Shown here: positions 17,259 through 25,781 of the stretch, one piece after another
How the letters are laid out: each line of letters begins with the position of its first letter
Numbering within the stretch: the first letter of the stretch is position 1
Program-made: the position numbers and the translations under genes
From: Sporomusa silvacetica DSM 10669
GTDB lineage: Bacteria; Bacillota; Negativicutes; Sporomusales; Sporomusaceae
NCBI RefSeq assembly: GCF_002257705.1
Contig: NZ_LSLK01000070.1
Location: forward strand, 257,265-321,264
Length of the DNA stretch: 64,000 bases
Direction: 5' to 3'
The notes under the pieces: model-generated
Told to the model about the DNA's origin: nothing
The model's database searches: none
The model's input: only the letters and a program-made list of their open reading frames with translations

Positions 17259-18110
17259 TCACATTTGACCAGAAGCGATACTGAGTGCCCGGCGAATCAA
17301 GGCTTTACCGGCTCTCTTTTTATATATGGCCGAAGCTCGTTGACCTAATGTCGCACTAATTTCTTGAAAAGCAGCTTCTACACAGATATCGAGATTGTCA
17401 GCAGTAACAGTCCTGCCTAACCAAGCCTGCTCTGCCCCGCGCACTCGAAAAGGGTTAGGCGCAACAGCCCCCATGGCAATCCGGCAATCGGTAACATACT
17501 CATTGCTTGCTACTATAGCGGCTACACTGATCCGGGAAATAGCCAGTGCGTTGCGGCGAGCTAGCTTAACAAAAATACTGCCTGCACCATCAGGAAGAGC
17601 TTTAAATGAGATTTCTTTAATAACTTCATCACAGCCCAGTTTGGTCTTGCCCATTCCCAAGAACAGATCTTCGAGCGGCATTTCCCGCTCGCTGCCTTTA
17701 GATACAATTTTTACGTAAGCATCAAGAGCAATGAGAGCTGGTACCGTATCGGCAGCAGGAGAAGCATTGCAGATATTGCCGCCAAGCGTTCCGGCATTGC
17801 GGATTTGTGGCGAACCGACGGAAGCCGCGGCTTGAGCCAACAGTAAGGCATTTGCGTTAATAAGCGACGACCGCTCAACCTCTGTGTGGGTGGTCATTGC
17901 TCCAATTACTATGGTATCACCGCTCATTGAAATGCCTTTTAATTCTGGAATTTTATGCAGCGCCACAATGTAGTCATAGTCCAGATTGCCCTCTTGTAGA
18001 GCAATCACTAAGTCTGTGCCACCTGCTAAAACTTTAGCTTTCTCTTTCTTTTCGGCAAGAATAGCAAGCAGCTCTTCCAACCGTTGGGGCGCGTAATACG
18101 AACACGACAT
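17259..18110 (-). CDS. ndhF: Nicotinate dehydrogenase, FAD subunit
   Basis: The protein has about 283 residues from the ATG at 18110, chosen for spacing from GGGGAG; two earlier in-frame ATGs abut it. It is the xanthine dehydrogenase FAD-binding subunit type, with the flavin loop KVLAGGTDLVIALQEG near residue 32 and RNAGTLGGNICNASPAADT at about 105, followed by a CO dehydrogenase flavoprotein C-terminal domain. With NdhS, NdhL and NdhM it hydroxylates nicotinate to 6-hydroxynicotinate and passes electrons to NADP. It is the last gene of the operon, well away from the other three subunit genes. Confidence 0.87.
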   Translation of the reverse strand: MSCSYYAPQRLEELLAILAEKKEKAKVLAGGTDLVIALQEGNLDYDYIVALHKIPELKGISMSGDTIVIGAMTTHTEVERSSLINANALLLAQAAASVGSPQIRNAGTLGGNICNASPAADTVPALIALDAYVKIVSKGSEREMPLEDLFLGMGKTKLGCDEVIKEISFKALPDGAGSIFVKLARRNALAISRISVAAIVASNEYVTDCRIAMGAVAPNPFRVRGAEQAWLGRTVTADNLDICVEAAFQEISATLGQRASAIYKKRAGKALIRRALSIASGQM

Positions 18111-18193
18111 GGGCATCATCTCCCCAATCTTTTTCCAGTTACAGTAGTCAAAAAAAATCTTGTTTACGAACCTGCTGGTTGTTTCACTCTTGC

Positions 18194-19609
18194 TTACTCG
18201 ACAACCTCAATATGAAGCTTACGGGCGGCAGCTTTCGCTTCAGTTACTGACGGCAGCGCAGTTTTGATAACAAGGCGGCCACCCCCTCTGTTTAGGGCCT
18301 CAATCATTGCATTTTTCCGGGTTGCATAAATTGTGACCCGCTGCAATTGCGGTTCATCAACCTCAACAATCTCTACATGCAGTTTGGAGTCTATAACTTC
18401 ACTCATAATCTTCCGATACAACTCGGCATTGTCAGTGCTTGCCCCGTGCGTTGCTGCCATAAGTATCCCCGGTATATTGATTCCCCGGCGGGCAAATAGT
18501 TCTGGATATAACTCCACTTTCACACCGGTAATTTCGCCCTCAGCTAAGGCATGGGCTATCCGGGCTGTATTGGTTGGCGAACCTACCGCCTGGCTACTGC
18601 CGCCAACGACGGCATCACCGAAAGGCTTAATGATTGAATTGGCTCTGGCAGCTAAAGCACGCGCTCCGGTTTGAGCCTCCTCTATCGTGCTTTTAATCCG
18701 TTCGGCATCCTGCTCCTTGGTTTCCTGACTAACAAAGTATTCGACAGCTTCATTAGTTTTGAAAAATGGCTCCATATACTTAATAACCGTAGGCACAATA
18801 TGTTTTGCAGACAAGGGATGCACCGCGGCAGCCATGGCTATCATAACATCGGGAGGAACGGTTACCGGAATATTGGTCTTAACGACCAGATTAGCTGTTA
18901 AATGCCCAATTAGTACTCCCCCGCCAAGATGTGCGGCACACAACCCGGCAACCATAACCCGGGGAGTGCAAGGGGTGGCAATGGTCGGCGATAAAGCTAA
19001 CGAAATGGCCTGCCCCACCTGGTCAGGTGTTGCTTCAAGCATTTCAGCGACTACAGCTGCCGTAGCTGCGGCGCCAGCGCCAAAACCTTCCATATTACAA
19101 CCAGTGGTTGATTTTCCAGACCGGAAAATAACACCGATTTTTAATAATAAGGCTACTAACCTAGCCACTTCCTGCTGATCTTCCAACGTATCCAATAACG
19201 CTTTGACCAAGCCGGTGTAGGTGCAGGAATCGCCAGTTCCTGCACAGGGCATAAGCCCTACAACATGATTTCCTACCTGCGCGGCAAGGGTATACTTTAG
19301 AATTTTGTTAACAAACTTGTCACCAATTATGGTAACTTCTTCATCGGCCAGATCTTGTCCGATTGTACCCATTAAAAAACTTTTGCCGGAAGTCAATCCC
19401 ATCTCCATAGCATACAGGTTGTGGCAAAATGTTGCCATAACCGAGGAAGTTACTTCTTCCCTGGTCATTTTATTGGCAGCCATTGCTTCCCCAATGACAA
19501 TATCGCTTACTCTAACATTAAGTTCTTTGGCCAACTCAATGCAATCACCGATTGTCAGGCACCCGGGAATATATCCCTTTTTGAGCATTAAATCAAGAAA
19601 TTCATTCAA
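18194..19609 (-). CDS. hmd: 2-(Hydroxymethyl)glutarate dehydratase, single-chain [4Fe-4S] serine dehydratase-like
   Basis: The protein has about 471 residues from a TTG at 19609; a GTG three codons upstream abuts its own ribosome site. The serine-dehydratase alpha-type region carries candidate cluster cysteines in PCAGTGDSC (about 122-129), GCNMEGFGAG (about 171) and TPCTPR (about 214). After residue 325 comes a beta-subunit-like stretch (VVGGSSQAVGSPTNTARI, then VKVELYPELFARRG) and an ACT-like tail. It would dehydrate 2-(hydroxymethyl)glutarate to 2-methyleneglutarate. E. barkeri is described with separate hmdA and hmdB genes, so the alpha-beta single chain is notable. Function is inferred from pathway position between hgd and ndhF. 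Confidence 0.8.
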   Translation of the reverse strand: MNEFLDLMLKKGYIPGCLTIGDCIELAKELNVRVSDIVIGEAMAANKMTREEVTSSVMATFCHNLYAMEMGLTSGKSFLMGTIGQDLADEEVTIIGDKFVNKILKYTLAAQVGNHVVGLMPCAGTGDSCTYTGLVKALLDTLEDQQEVARLVALLLKIGVIFRSGKSTTGCNMEGFGAGAAATAAVVAEMLEATPDQVGQAISLALSPTIATPCTPRVMVAGLCAAHLGGGVLIGHLTANLVVKTNIPVTVPPDVMIAMAAAVHPLSAKHIVPTVIKYMEPFFKTNEAVEYFVSQETKEQDAERIKSTIEEAQTGARALAARANSIIKPFGDAVVGGSSQAVGSPTNTARIAHALAEGEITGVKVELYPELFARRGINIPGILMAATHGASTDNAELYRKIMSEVIDSKLHVEIVEVDEPQLQRVTIYATRKNAMIEALNRGGGRLVIKTALPSVTEAKAAARKLHIEVVE

Positions 19610-19655
19610 AATACCCACCCCTCCCCACTACAACCACTAGTCTGTAAATAACAAT

Positions 19656-20552
19656 TTATTTTTTAGTTCTAACACTAACACCGACCCGTTCTTCCAATAA
19701 GGTAATAACAGCAGAAATATCCTTGCGCCCTAACCCCTTGACTTGGGCCTCTTCATAGATAGCCTGCGCCATATTCCCCACTTTCAGTGGAATGCCAAGT
19801 TCTTCAGCAGTCTGAATAGCCATAGCCAAATCTTTATGTTGCAAATCAATAGCAAATCCTGGTTCAAAGCTTCCTGGTAAGATAAAGCCGGGAACTTTGG
19901 CTTCCAGTGCATAACTGCGGCCTGAACTGACACTGATGACTTCCAGCATAGTATTAGGATCTAGGCCGGCTTTCGCACCTAATGTAAGAGCTTCAGTCAC
20001 AGCAACCATGTTAATGCCTAAGAGCAGGTTATTAACAAGTTTCATGGTGTCTCCAGCTCCTACCGGCCCTACATGATAGATTTTTTTACCGATAACATTC
20101 AGTAATTCCCGGCAATCCTCCAGAACTGCCGCTTCACCACCCACCATTATCGTCAAAGTTCCGGCACTTGCTCCAGCCACACCGCCGCTAACCGGAGCAT
20201 CCAGGTAATGTACTCCTTTAGCGGCAGCGAGTTTAGCCATCTTTTGGGTATGGCCAGGCGTAACACTGCTAAGATCAATAATGATTTGTCCTTGATGACT
20301 GCCTGCTAACAGACCAGCCTCTTGCAGCAGGACATTTTCAACAATCGCCGCATTGGGTAATGACATCAGTATAATGTCCTTGCCACTAGCAGCTTCCCTG
20401 GGATTTGCTGCCCCTTGAGCTCCCTGGCTGATCAGTTCCTGCACAACCTCCTGGCAAATATCAAATACGGTTACTGAATACCCGGCTTGCAGGAGGTTTT
20501 TGGCTATAGGTTTGCCCATGGCTCCCAAACCGGCAAATGCAACACTTTTCAT
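19656..20552 (-). CDS. hgd: 2-(Hydroxymethyl)glutarate dehydrogenase (beta-hydroxyacid dehydrogenase family)
   Basis: The 298-residue NAD-dependent beta-hydroxyacid dehydrogenase has Rossmann motif GLGAMGKPIAKNLL at the N-terminus, the substrate loop DAPVSGGVAGASAGTL at about 118-133 and the catalytic lysine motif GAGDTMKLVNNLL at about 165-177. It would reduce 2-formylglutarate, the enamidase product, to 2-(hydroxymethyl)glutarate. Tartronate semialdehyde reductase and 3-hydroxyisobutyrate dehydrogenase share these motifs; the operon context decides. Confidence 0.86.
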   Translation of the reverse strand: MKSVAFAGLGAMGKPIAKNLLQAGYSVTVFDICQEVVQELISQGAQGAANPREAASGKDIILMSLPNAAIVENVLLQEAGLLAGSHQGQIIIDLSSVTPGHTQKMAKLAAAKGVHYLDAPVSGGVAGASAGTLTIMVGGEAAVLEDCRELLNVIGKKIYHVGPVGAGDTMKLVNNLLLGINMVAVTEALTLGAKAGLDPNTMLEVISVSSGRSYALEAKVPGFILPGSFEPGFAIDLQHKDLAMAIQTAEELGIPLKVGNMAQAIYEEAQVKGLGRKDISAVITLLEERVGVSVRTKK

Positions 20553-20606
20553 GAATTTTCTAACCTCCTAAACATTATTCTTGCTAATCAATAATCCGCT
20601 AAAACT

Positions 20607-21200
20607 TTAGCGCAAGCCGTCTTCGCCTTTTATCTGGTCAACGGTTAATCCCCCGACCCGGGGCAGCGGTCTACCACCATTGGTCATAACAACACATAGC
20701 ATTATTTCATTAGCTCGTGGTGCATCAGGAATACGGACTTCCATAGCATCAAAATGTGACCGCACAAACGCGGCATCTTTGTGTCCCAACGGCACATCAA
20801 TCGCAGTTCCGGATGATCCCATTTTTTTTGCTGAAGGTATCAGCGCTTTACCACCGCCAATATTTTCCCGCATCGGCGTACCAAGTTTGGGATGAAGCAA
20901 GGCCGCTGCATGTTCCAGTTCACCATTTTCGCCGACAATGGCCGCCTTACCATAGCTTTCCACTTGCTTCCCGTCCATCCCTAAGGCTGCTACCGCCTGT
21001 TTGGCAAGCATATCTCCCAGTTTGACACTAGCATCCGTAAGCGGCGTGAGATCTTCCACATACCTGCCAGCAAAAGGATTAGTAAAAACAGCTACAGCTG
21101 CTGCCTTTTTAATAGGTGTAGCTAATTCCCGACTGGCTTCTCGCCCGGTTTCTTCAATAATTGTTACGATTTTGCGAATTTCCAAGCCTTCCATTTTCAT
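20607..21200 (-). CDS. DUF1185 / 'amino acid synthesis' family protein
   Basis: The 197-residue protein matches the family annotated as amino acid synthesis protein (DUF1185). Characteristic stretches are FTNPFAGRYVEDLTPL, GKAAIVGENGELEHAAALLH and FDAMEVRIPDAPRANEIML. The biochemical function is unknown. Relatives often sit in catabolic clusters for heterocycles and related compounds. Here it lies between UPF0280 and hgd with short gaps, so it is co-expressed with nicotinate breakdown. It may act on a cyclic or unstable intermediate, but that is speculation. Confidence 0.8.
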   Translation of the reverse strand: MKMEGLEIRKIVTIIEETGREASRELATPIKKAAAVAVFTNPFAGRYVEDLTPLTDASVKLGDMLAKQAVAALGMDGKQVESYGKAAIVGENGELEHAAALLHPKLGTPMRENIGGGKALIPSAKKMGSSGTAIDVPLGHKDAAFVRSHFDAMEVRIPDAPRANEIMLCVVMTNGGRPLPRVGGLTVDQIKGEDGLR

Positions 21201-21219
21201 ACGATTCCCTCCCTCTAAA

Positions 21220-22065
21220 TTACAGCTGACTGATAAAGTTTGCAGGCAGCATTATGCCGCGATTGTAAACAAAGAGAGCTGCTCCGCTAATATGACCACT
21301 GTGATAAAACGTTAGCCCAGATTGATACCCATTTAACAACGCTTTCTCTACAACCTCATGCGGCAAATCGTCAACCCCGCACACCACCTGATGCTCCCCA
21401 ATATCAGAGTCAGGATCAATATTTTTGGCAAATTCCAATTTGATATTAGGATGGGGAATATAGACAGCGTTAGCAACCGCTGTTGCACACGCGTCAGCCA
21501 TTGCCGCCTTTGGAGCGGCAACAGTAACCGCGGTCGCAATTCCTTTGGTGAAGCTCCGTCCACCTAAACCACTTGTCGCAATTCCACCCACTCCGTCATT
21601 TGCTGTAATACGTAACACATGTGTATAGCTGCTACCAATTACAGGCGCTACCCCTACTGTCACCGTTTCCTGGCCGCTAAGTCTTACCGCAATATCGCCC
21701 CCATTATTGACAATTACTTTAGTGGCTCCAGCTGCAGCCACCACATAGTCGGCCACCATATCAGCAATAGTTCCAGCAACAGCAGCTAACGGCGTAAGGG
21801 TAACATCACCTGACTGCCTGACTGCAGTAATCATTTTTTGTAAGACCTCAGGATAATCGCTATACTCGCTGCTTGTTACAAGTTCTGACTGTGGCTTTCT
21901 GGCAATATGTTTAACCCTGGCCAGGCCGTCTAAGAGCGTAGCGGCATACTTTGCGCCGTCAGCCGCTGCTGGTTGGAGTGGCTGTCCGTCTCTACTGGCC
22001 TGTATCGTCATTTGCATTGGTCCATAATCCAGCGTAATTGTTCCTGATTCTTTATAAACGCTCAT
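21220..22065 (-). CDS. UPF0280 family protein (ApbE-like)
   Basis: The protein has about 281 residues from the ATG at 22065, which overlaps the end of hnr by 14 bp; the longer ORF would run into hnr. It carries VVAAAGATKVIVNNGGDIA and SGLGGRSFTKGIATAVTVAA, the ApbE-like flavin/nucleotide-handling motifs of UPF0280. ApbE relatives attach FMN to proteins, which suggests a maturation role next to the reductase Hnr, but no activity has been shown for this family as far as I know. Tight coupling to hnr suggests a functional partnership. Confidence 0.8.
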   Translation of the reverse strand: MSVYKESGTITLDYGPMQMTIQASRDGQPLQPAAADGAKYAATLLDGLARVKHIARKPQSELVTSSEYSDYPEVLQKMITAVRQSGDVTLTPLAAVAGTIADMVADYVVAAAGATKVIVNNGGDIAVRLSGQETVTVGVAPVIGSSYTHVLRITANDGVGGIATSGLGGRSFTKGIATAVTVAAPKAAMADACATAVANAVYIPHPNIKLEFAKNIDPDSDIGEHQVVCGVDDLPHEVVEKALLNGYQSGLTFYHSGHISGAALFVYNRGIMLPANFISQL

Positions 22066-23575
22066 TTTTTCGTTCCGCAACAACCTTAACCAGATCGGAC
22101 AGCGGCTGAATGCTGGCAACATGACCACCGATTTCCTCATAGGTCTTGCGGGTCAGAGTATATTCTACCGGAGCTACCGTAGCCGGTGTCGGCACCCAGG
22201 TAAACGCTTTAGGTACTACTTTTTCTACGTCTACCATAAAGTTGATGCCACCACCTGGCAGGATAAATACAGGCGCACCGCCAATGGTCATTTTGGCTTG
22301 ACCGGCATGTATGGCCTGGGACAATTTTACCGGATAAGTGGTCACCCCTGCACGGGCACTGCCGCCAGTGCCGCCAACATATACCGCCGAGACAACAGCA
22401 TCTTCACAGTTCGCGGCAATTAAATCAACAACCTTTTGCACCTGTGGTGTTATGACAATTTCTATTACTGAACCGTCAGGTTGTACCTCTACTAGACCGG
22501 CCTTCTGGCCTGTAGTCTCAGTAACAAGAATCTTCATGCCTGGCCGGGCAATGTTCATGTCGACCGATTTTACCGCTTTCACTGGTTCCTCAATATGGGT
22601 CCCGCCCCAGCCATGCCCATGTTCACCAAAGTACCGGCCCCGGGTGCTTTTACGTCCATTGGGTAAAACACCACTGTACTGCATCCCCACTTCTTCTCCT
22701 GCCCGGTGTTCAGACAATAGCCCGATAACATGGTGGTCAAGAACAATTGCCTCATCGACAGCCCCTGCCATGGCTTTGGCAAACATGCCAACTGTCGCAC
22801 TGCCACAGCCTATCCGCATTTTTTTCTCAGCTATTCCATCAATTACCGGGGGATAGCCAACCTGCAGCTCCAATTTACTGCCTTTTTCCACTTGCAGTTT
22901 GACACGCTCGCCGTTGGCTAATTCGACAATGGTACGGGCAGCGGCAAAACCAAATCTGCCGCTTAAGGTATTGGCTCCGCCAATAGACAGCATTTTAGCA
23001 CCATACTCTTCTGTATCCACCATACCGACAACCATGCCATCCCTGAGTACCTTAGCCCCTTCTTCGCCGATATGGGTATTGGCATCAATTTTAACCTTGA
23101 TACCGCTATAACTAAGTGGAGCTTCGGTTACTACCGTTACCACCTCGACGCCATCTACAGCAGCAGCGACAATGTGCGGCGCTGGTTTGCAACAGGGGTA
23201 CTCTGTGCCGGAACCGACTGCCGTAATCAACGGTTTGTCAGGTATTTGGGAATTTGCCAAGCCGGCATGTGGGTTTTCCAGCACCAACGGCCGGTTACGA
23301 ACAAGTTTTCCCTTACTATTGGAATACCGGCGGCAAGCTCCTTCAAAGCCTAGTTGAATTTCGCACTGGATAGGGCAAGAATAGCACGTTACACCGCCCC
23401 GGATTTGCGCATCTTTAGCTATGGCTTGGCAAGGACACACCCGCACACACATGCCGCAGCTGGAACAATGCGTTTTCACCACAGCAATTTTATTGACAAT
23501 TTCAATGGCGCCAAGGGGACAATGTTTGGCACACAACTTACATCCCTTACACAATTCATCATGAATAACAATCAT
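22052..23575 (-). CDS. hnr: 6-Hydroxynicotinate reductase
   Basis: The 507-residue protein starts with two [4Fe-4S] ferredoxin motifs (CKGCKLCAKHCP at about 9-20 and CSSCGMCVRVCP at about 38-49) and a further CYSC. A large domain rich in Gly follows, with YSGIKVKIDANTHIGEEGAK and GGINFMVDVEKVVPKAFTWV. The layout matches E. barkeri Hnr, an iron-sulfur/flavin enzyme that uses reduced ferredoxin to give 1,4,5,6-tetrahydro-6-oxonicotinate, a chemically hard ring reduction. It lies between ena and UPF0280 in the ndhS operon, with GGGAGG before its ATG. Confidence 0.85.
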   Translation of the reverse strand: MIVIHDELCKGCKLCAKHCPLGAIEIVNKIAVVKTHCSSCGMCVRVCPCQAIAKDAQIRGGVTCYSCPIQCEIQLGFEGACRRYSNSKGKLVRNRPLVLENPHAGLANSQIPDKPLITAVGSGTEYPCCKPAPHIVAAAVDGVEVVTVVTEAPLSYSGIKVKIDANTHIGEEGAKVLRDGMVVGMVDTEEYGAKMLSIGGANTLSGRFGFAAARTIVELANGERVKLQVEKGSKLELQVGYPPVIDGIAEKKMRIGCGSATVGMFAKAMAGAVDEAIVLDHHVIGLLSEHRAGEEVGMQYSGVLPNGRKSTRGRYFGEHGHGWGGTHIEEPVKAVKSVDMNIARPGMKILVTETTGQKAGLVEVQPDGSVIEIVITPQVQKVVDLIAANCEDAVVSAVYVGGTGGSARAGVTTYPVKLSQAIHAGQAKMTIGGAPVFILPGGGINFMVDVEKVVPKAFTWVPTPATVAPVEYTLTRKTYEEIGGHVASIQPLSDLVKVVAERKNERL

Positions 23576-23604
23576 CGCAAAGACCTCCCTGTGCTGTTAT
23601 GGCC

Positions 23605-24768
23605 TCAGATAATTACTTTACCTGCAGGAGGCGGTGTATTTCTACTCTTAGTAACTAAAACTTTACCATCAACGATTACCAGGGCTACCCCGGGCAAATC
23701 TCCGGCCTCCATGGCAGTAAGGGCATCCTGACCTACTGAACCCATCGGTTTATCAATGATTACCAGATCAGCTTCTTTACCTGGCGCAATACTACCAGTA
23801 TTTAATGAGTAAACCTGCGCCGTATTGCCTGTGGCCATGGCAACAGCCTGAGCAGCCGGGACCCCTGACAAGCTTGCCAACTGGGTAATCGTCCGTAGAA
23901 TTCCTAACGGTATGACGCCAGTACCAGACGGAGCATCATTACCAATAATAACCCGGTGTAATTGATTACGCTTTGTTAAACGGCGAACTACCAGATCGGC
24001 TGCTTTCGGATTGCCGCATTGCACAATTTCGAGCGCGAAATCTGTTTGTTCAATCAGCTTGTCAATCTCTAACGGAGAAATAGCGGTTGGTCCACCATTA
24101 ATATGGGAAACTACATGCGGCGCAACCTGTATCACATCATCAGCCGTAACAGTGGAACTACCGGGAATGGACGTGCCGCCTGTATGCATCATGACTCTCA
24201 TTCCCAGCTTTTTGGCCCACTTGACCATTGGTACCGCATCTGTCGGTTTTTTAACAGAACCAAGGCCAACTTCCCCCACAAGCCATACACCCGCTGCGGC
24301 CATTTCAGCAAAATCAGCTTCGGTAAGCCCCTGTTCCAATATTACTGCGCCCCCATGCACCTTTACACCGCCAGGGCGTTGTTTGGCAAAGGACTTAGCC
24401 GCCAGCACTGCCAGTGCTTTTACCCCTGCAGGGTCAGTCGGTCGTCCAGGGGTGTGACATTCACCTGCTGAAATCATGGTAGTCACTCCGCCATGTAATG
24501 AACTATCGATAAAATCACTCATCTTTTGCCGGGGAGTATAGTCACCAATGACTGGGTGCACATGAGAATCGATTAAACCAGGCATTACTGTCAGACCGCC
24601 GGCGTCGATAATCTTGCACCCAGGATACTTGGCAAGCAAATCATTAGTGCCAATTTCGTGGATTTTTCCGGCCTCAACGTCAATAACGATGGTATCACTA
24701 TCCAGTATTGGCTGGTTAATATCCCCAGATAGCAGTGTGCCAATATTGGTTATTACGGTAATAGTCAT
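23605..24768 (-). CDS. ena: Enamidase (amidohydrolase superfamily)
   Basis: The 387-residue amidohydrolase has the metal-binding HxH in GLIDSHVHPVIG at about 62-72, MISAGECHTPG, MMHTGGTSIPG and the late Asp motif IGNDAPSGTG. The length and order fit E. barkeri enamidase, a bifunctional hydrolase that opens tetrahydro-6-oxonicotinate and releases ammonia to give 2-formylglutarate. It follows ndhM by about 30 bp, with AAAGGAG before the ATG. Dihydroorotase-like enzymes are the alternative by motif alone. Confidence 0.87.
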   Translation of the reverse strand: MTITVITNIGTLLSGDINQPILDSDTIVIDVEAGKIHEIGTNDLLAKYPGCKIIDAGGLTVMPGLIDSHVHPVIGDYTPRQKMSDFIDSSLHGGVTTMISAGECHTPGRPTDPAGVKALAVLAAKSFAKQRPGGVKVHGGAVILEQGLTEADFAEMAAAGVWLVGEVGLGSVKKPTDAVPMVKWAKKLGMRVMMHTGGTSIPGSSTVTADDVIQVAPHVVSHINGGPTAISPLEIDKLIEQTDFALEIVQCGNPKAADLVVRRLTKRNQLHRVIIGNDAPSGTGVIPLGILRTITQLASLSGVPAAQAVAMATGNTAQVYSLNTGSIAPGKEADLVIIDKPMGSVGQDALTAMEAGDLPGVALVIVDGKVLVTKSRNTPPPAGKVII

Positions 24769-24800
24769 AACCTTATCACTCCTTTATACAATTGCTTATA

Positions 24801-25781
24801 TTATTCAGCCTCATGTAAAGCACTTAACACTTTTTCCGGTGTTAGCGGCAATGAATAAATCCGTACTCCAATCGCATCATACACGGCATTGGCAATGGCC
24901 GCCGCTGTCGGAATGAGCGCAGGCTCACCTACGCCTTTGGCACCAAAGGGGCCAGTAGGCTCAGCAGCTTCAATAATGATTGATGTTATTTCAGGAACAT
25001 CCAAAATGGTAGGAATTAAGTAATCGGTAAAATTAGTGTTTTTTATCACACCATTGACTGTTGTGATTTCTTCCATCAGTCCATAGCCTAGCCCCATTGT
25101 CGCTCCACCTTCAATTTGACCCTCGACAAGTGCCGGGTTAATGGCCCGTCCAACATCATGAGCTGCCCATATTTTAAGCACTTCCACCCGTCCGGTTTCG
25201 GTATCGACTTCCACGTCAACAACTTGGGTAGCAAAAGCATATGTTCCATAAGGAATACCATATCCTGTTTCCGGATCAAGTGTAGTGGTAGCAGGATTAA
25301 ACCAGCCGCTTCCCAAAGTCAGTTTTCCTTGTTTACGACAGCTGCTTATTACCTCTTTGATTGTTAATCCGGTTTGCCGCTCGTTCTCCCAGACAATACC
25401 ATCCTTAAACGTAATGTTGGCCGGATCTTTCCCCAGCATGATTCCAGCTTCAGCTAGTGGAACTTTTTTGGCATCAATAGCTGCCAGCACGGCAGCATTA
25501 CCAGAGATATAAGTCTGGCGGCTGGCTGAGGTTGCACCGCCTTCGGGAGTAACAAGTGTGTCAGCAGAGATAACAGTGATATCCGCCGAAGATATGCCCA
25601 ATTCTTCAGCAACAATCTGCGCCATCACTGTACTAGAACCCTGCCCGATATCAGCACAGCCAACCTGGACATTGACTGTTGCATCATCCAGCCACTCAAC
25701 AACAGCACTGGCCGGATTGGGCAAGGCAGTGTTGCCAATTCCGTACCACATACACCCTATTCCCGTACCACGTTTCTTCAT
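24801..25781 (-). CDS. ndhM: Nicotinate dehydrogenase, medium molybdopterin subunit
   Basis: The 326-residue protein is the C-terminal half of a xanthine dehydrogenase-type molybdenum subunit. It has GCADIGQGSSTVMAQIVAEE near residue 36 and GAKGVGEPALIPTAAAIANA near residue 280, whose Glu is the catalytic base in this family. The usual single large subunit is split here into NdhL and NdhM, exactly as reported for E. barkeri nicotinate dehydrogenase. There is no in-frame UGA, so selenium would be a labile ligand of molybdenum rather than selenocysteine, consistent with yqeB nearby. The start overlaps the ndhL stop as ATGA. Confidence 0.88.
   Translation of the reverse strand: MKKRGTGIGCMWYGIGNTALPNPASAVVEWLDDATVNVQVGCADIGQGSSTVMAQIVAEELGISSADITVISADTLVTPEGGATSASRQTYISGNAAVLAAIDAKKVPLAEAGIMLGKDPANITFKDGIVWENERQTGLTIKEVISSCRKQGKLTLGSGWFNPATTTLDPETGYGIPYGTYAFATQVVDVEVDTETGRVEVLKIWAAHDVGRAINPALVEGQIEGGATMGLGYGLMEEITTVNGVIKNTNFTDYLIPTILDVPEITSIIIEAAEPTGPFGAKGVGEPALIPTAAAIANAVYDAIGVRIYSLPLTPEKVLSALHEAE

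Noticed and set aside
24801..25781. Selenocysteine in nicotinate dehydrogenase
   Set aside because: No in-frame UGA and no SECIS-like need; selenium in this enzyme family is a labile molybdenum ligand.
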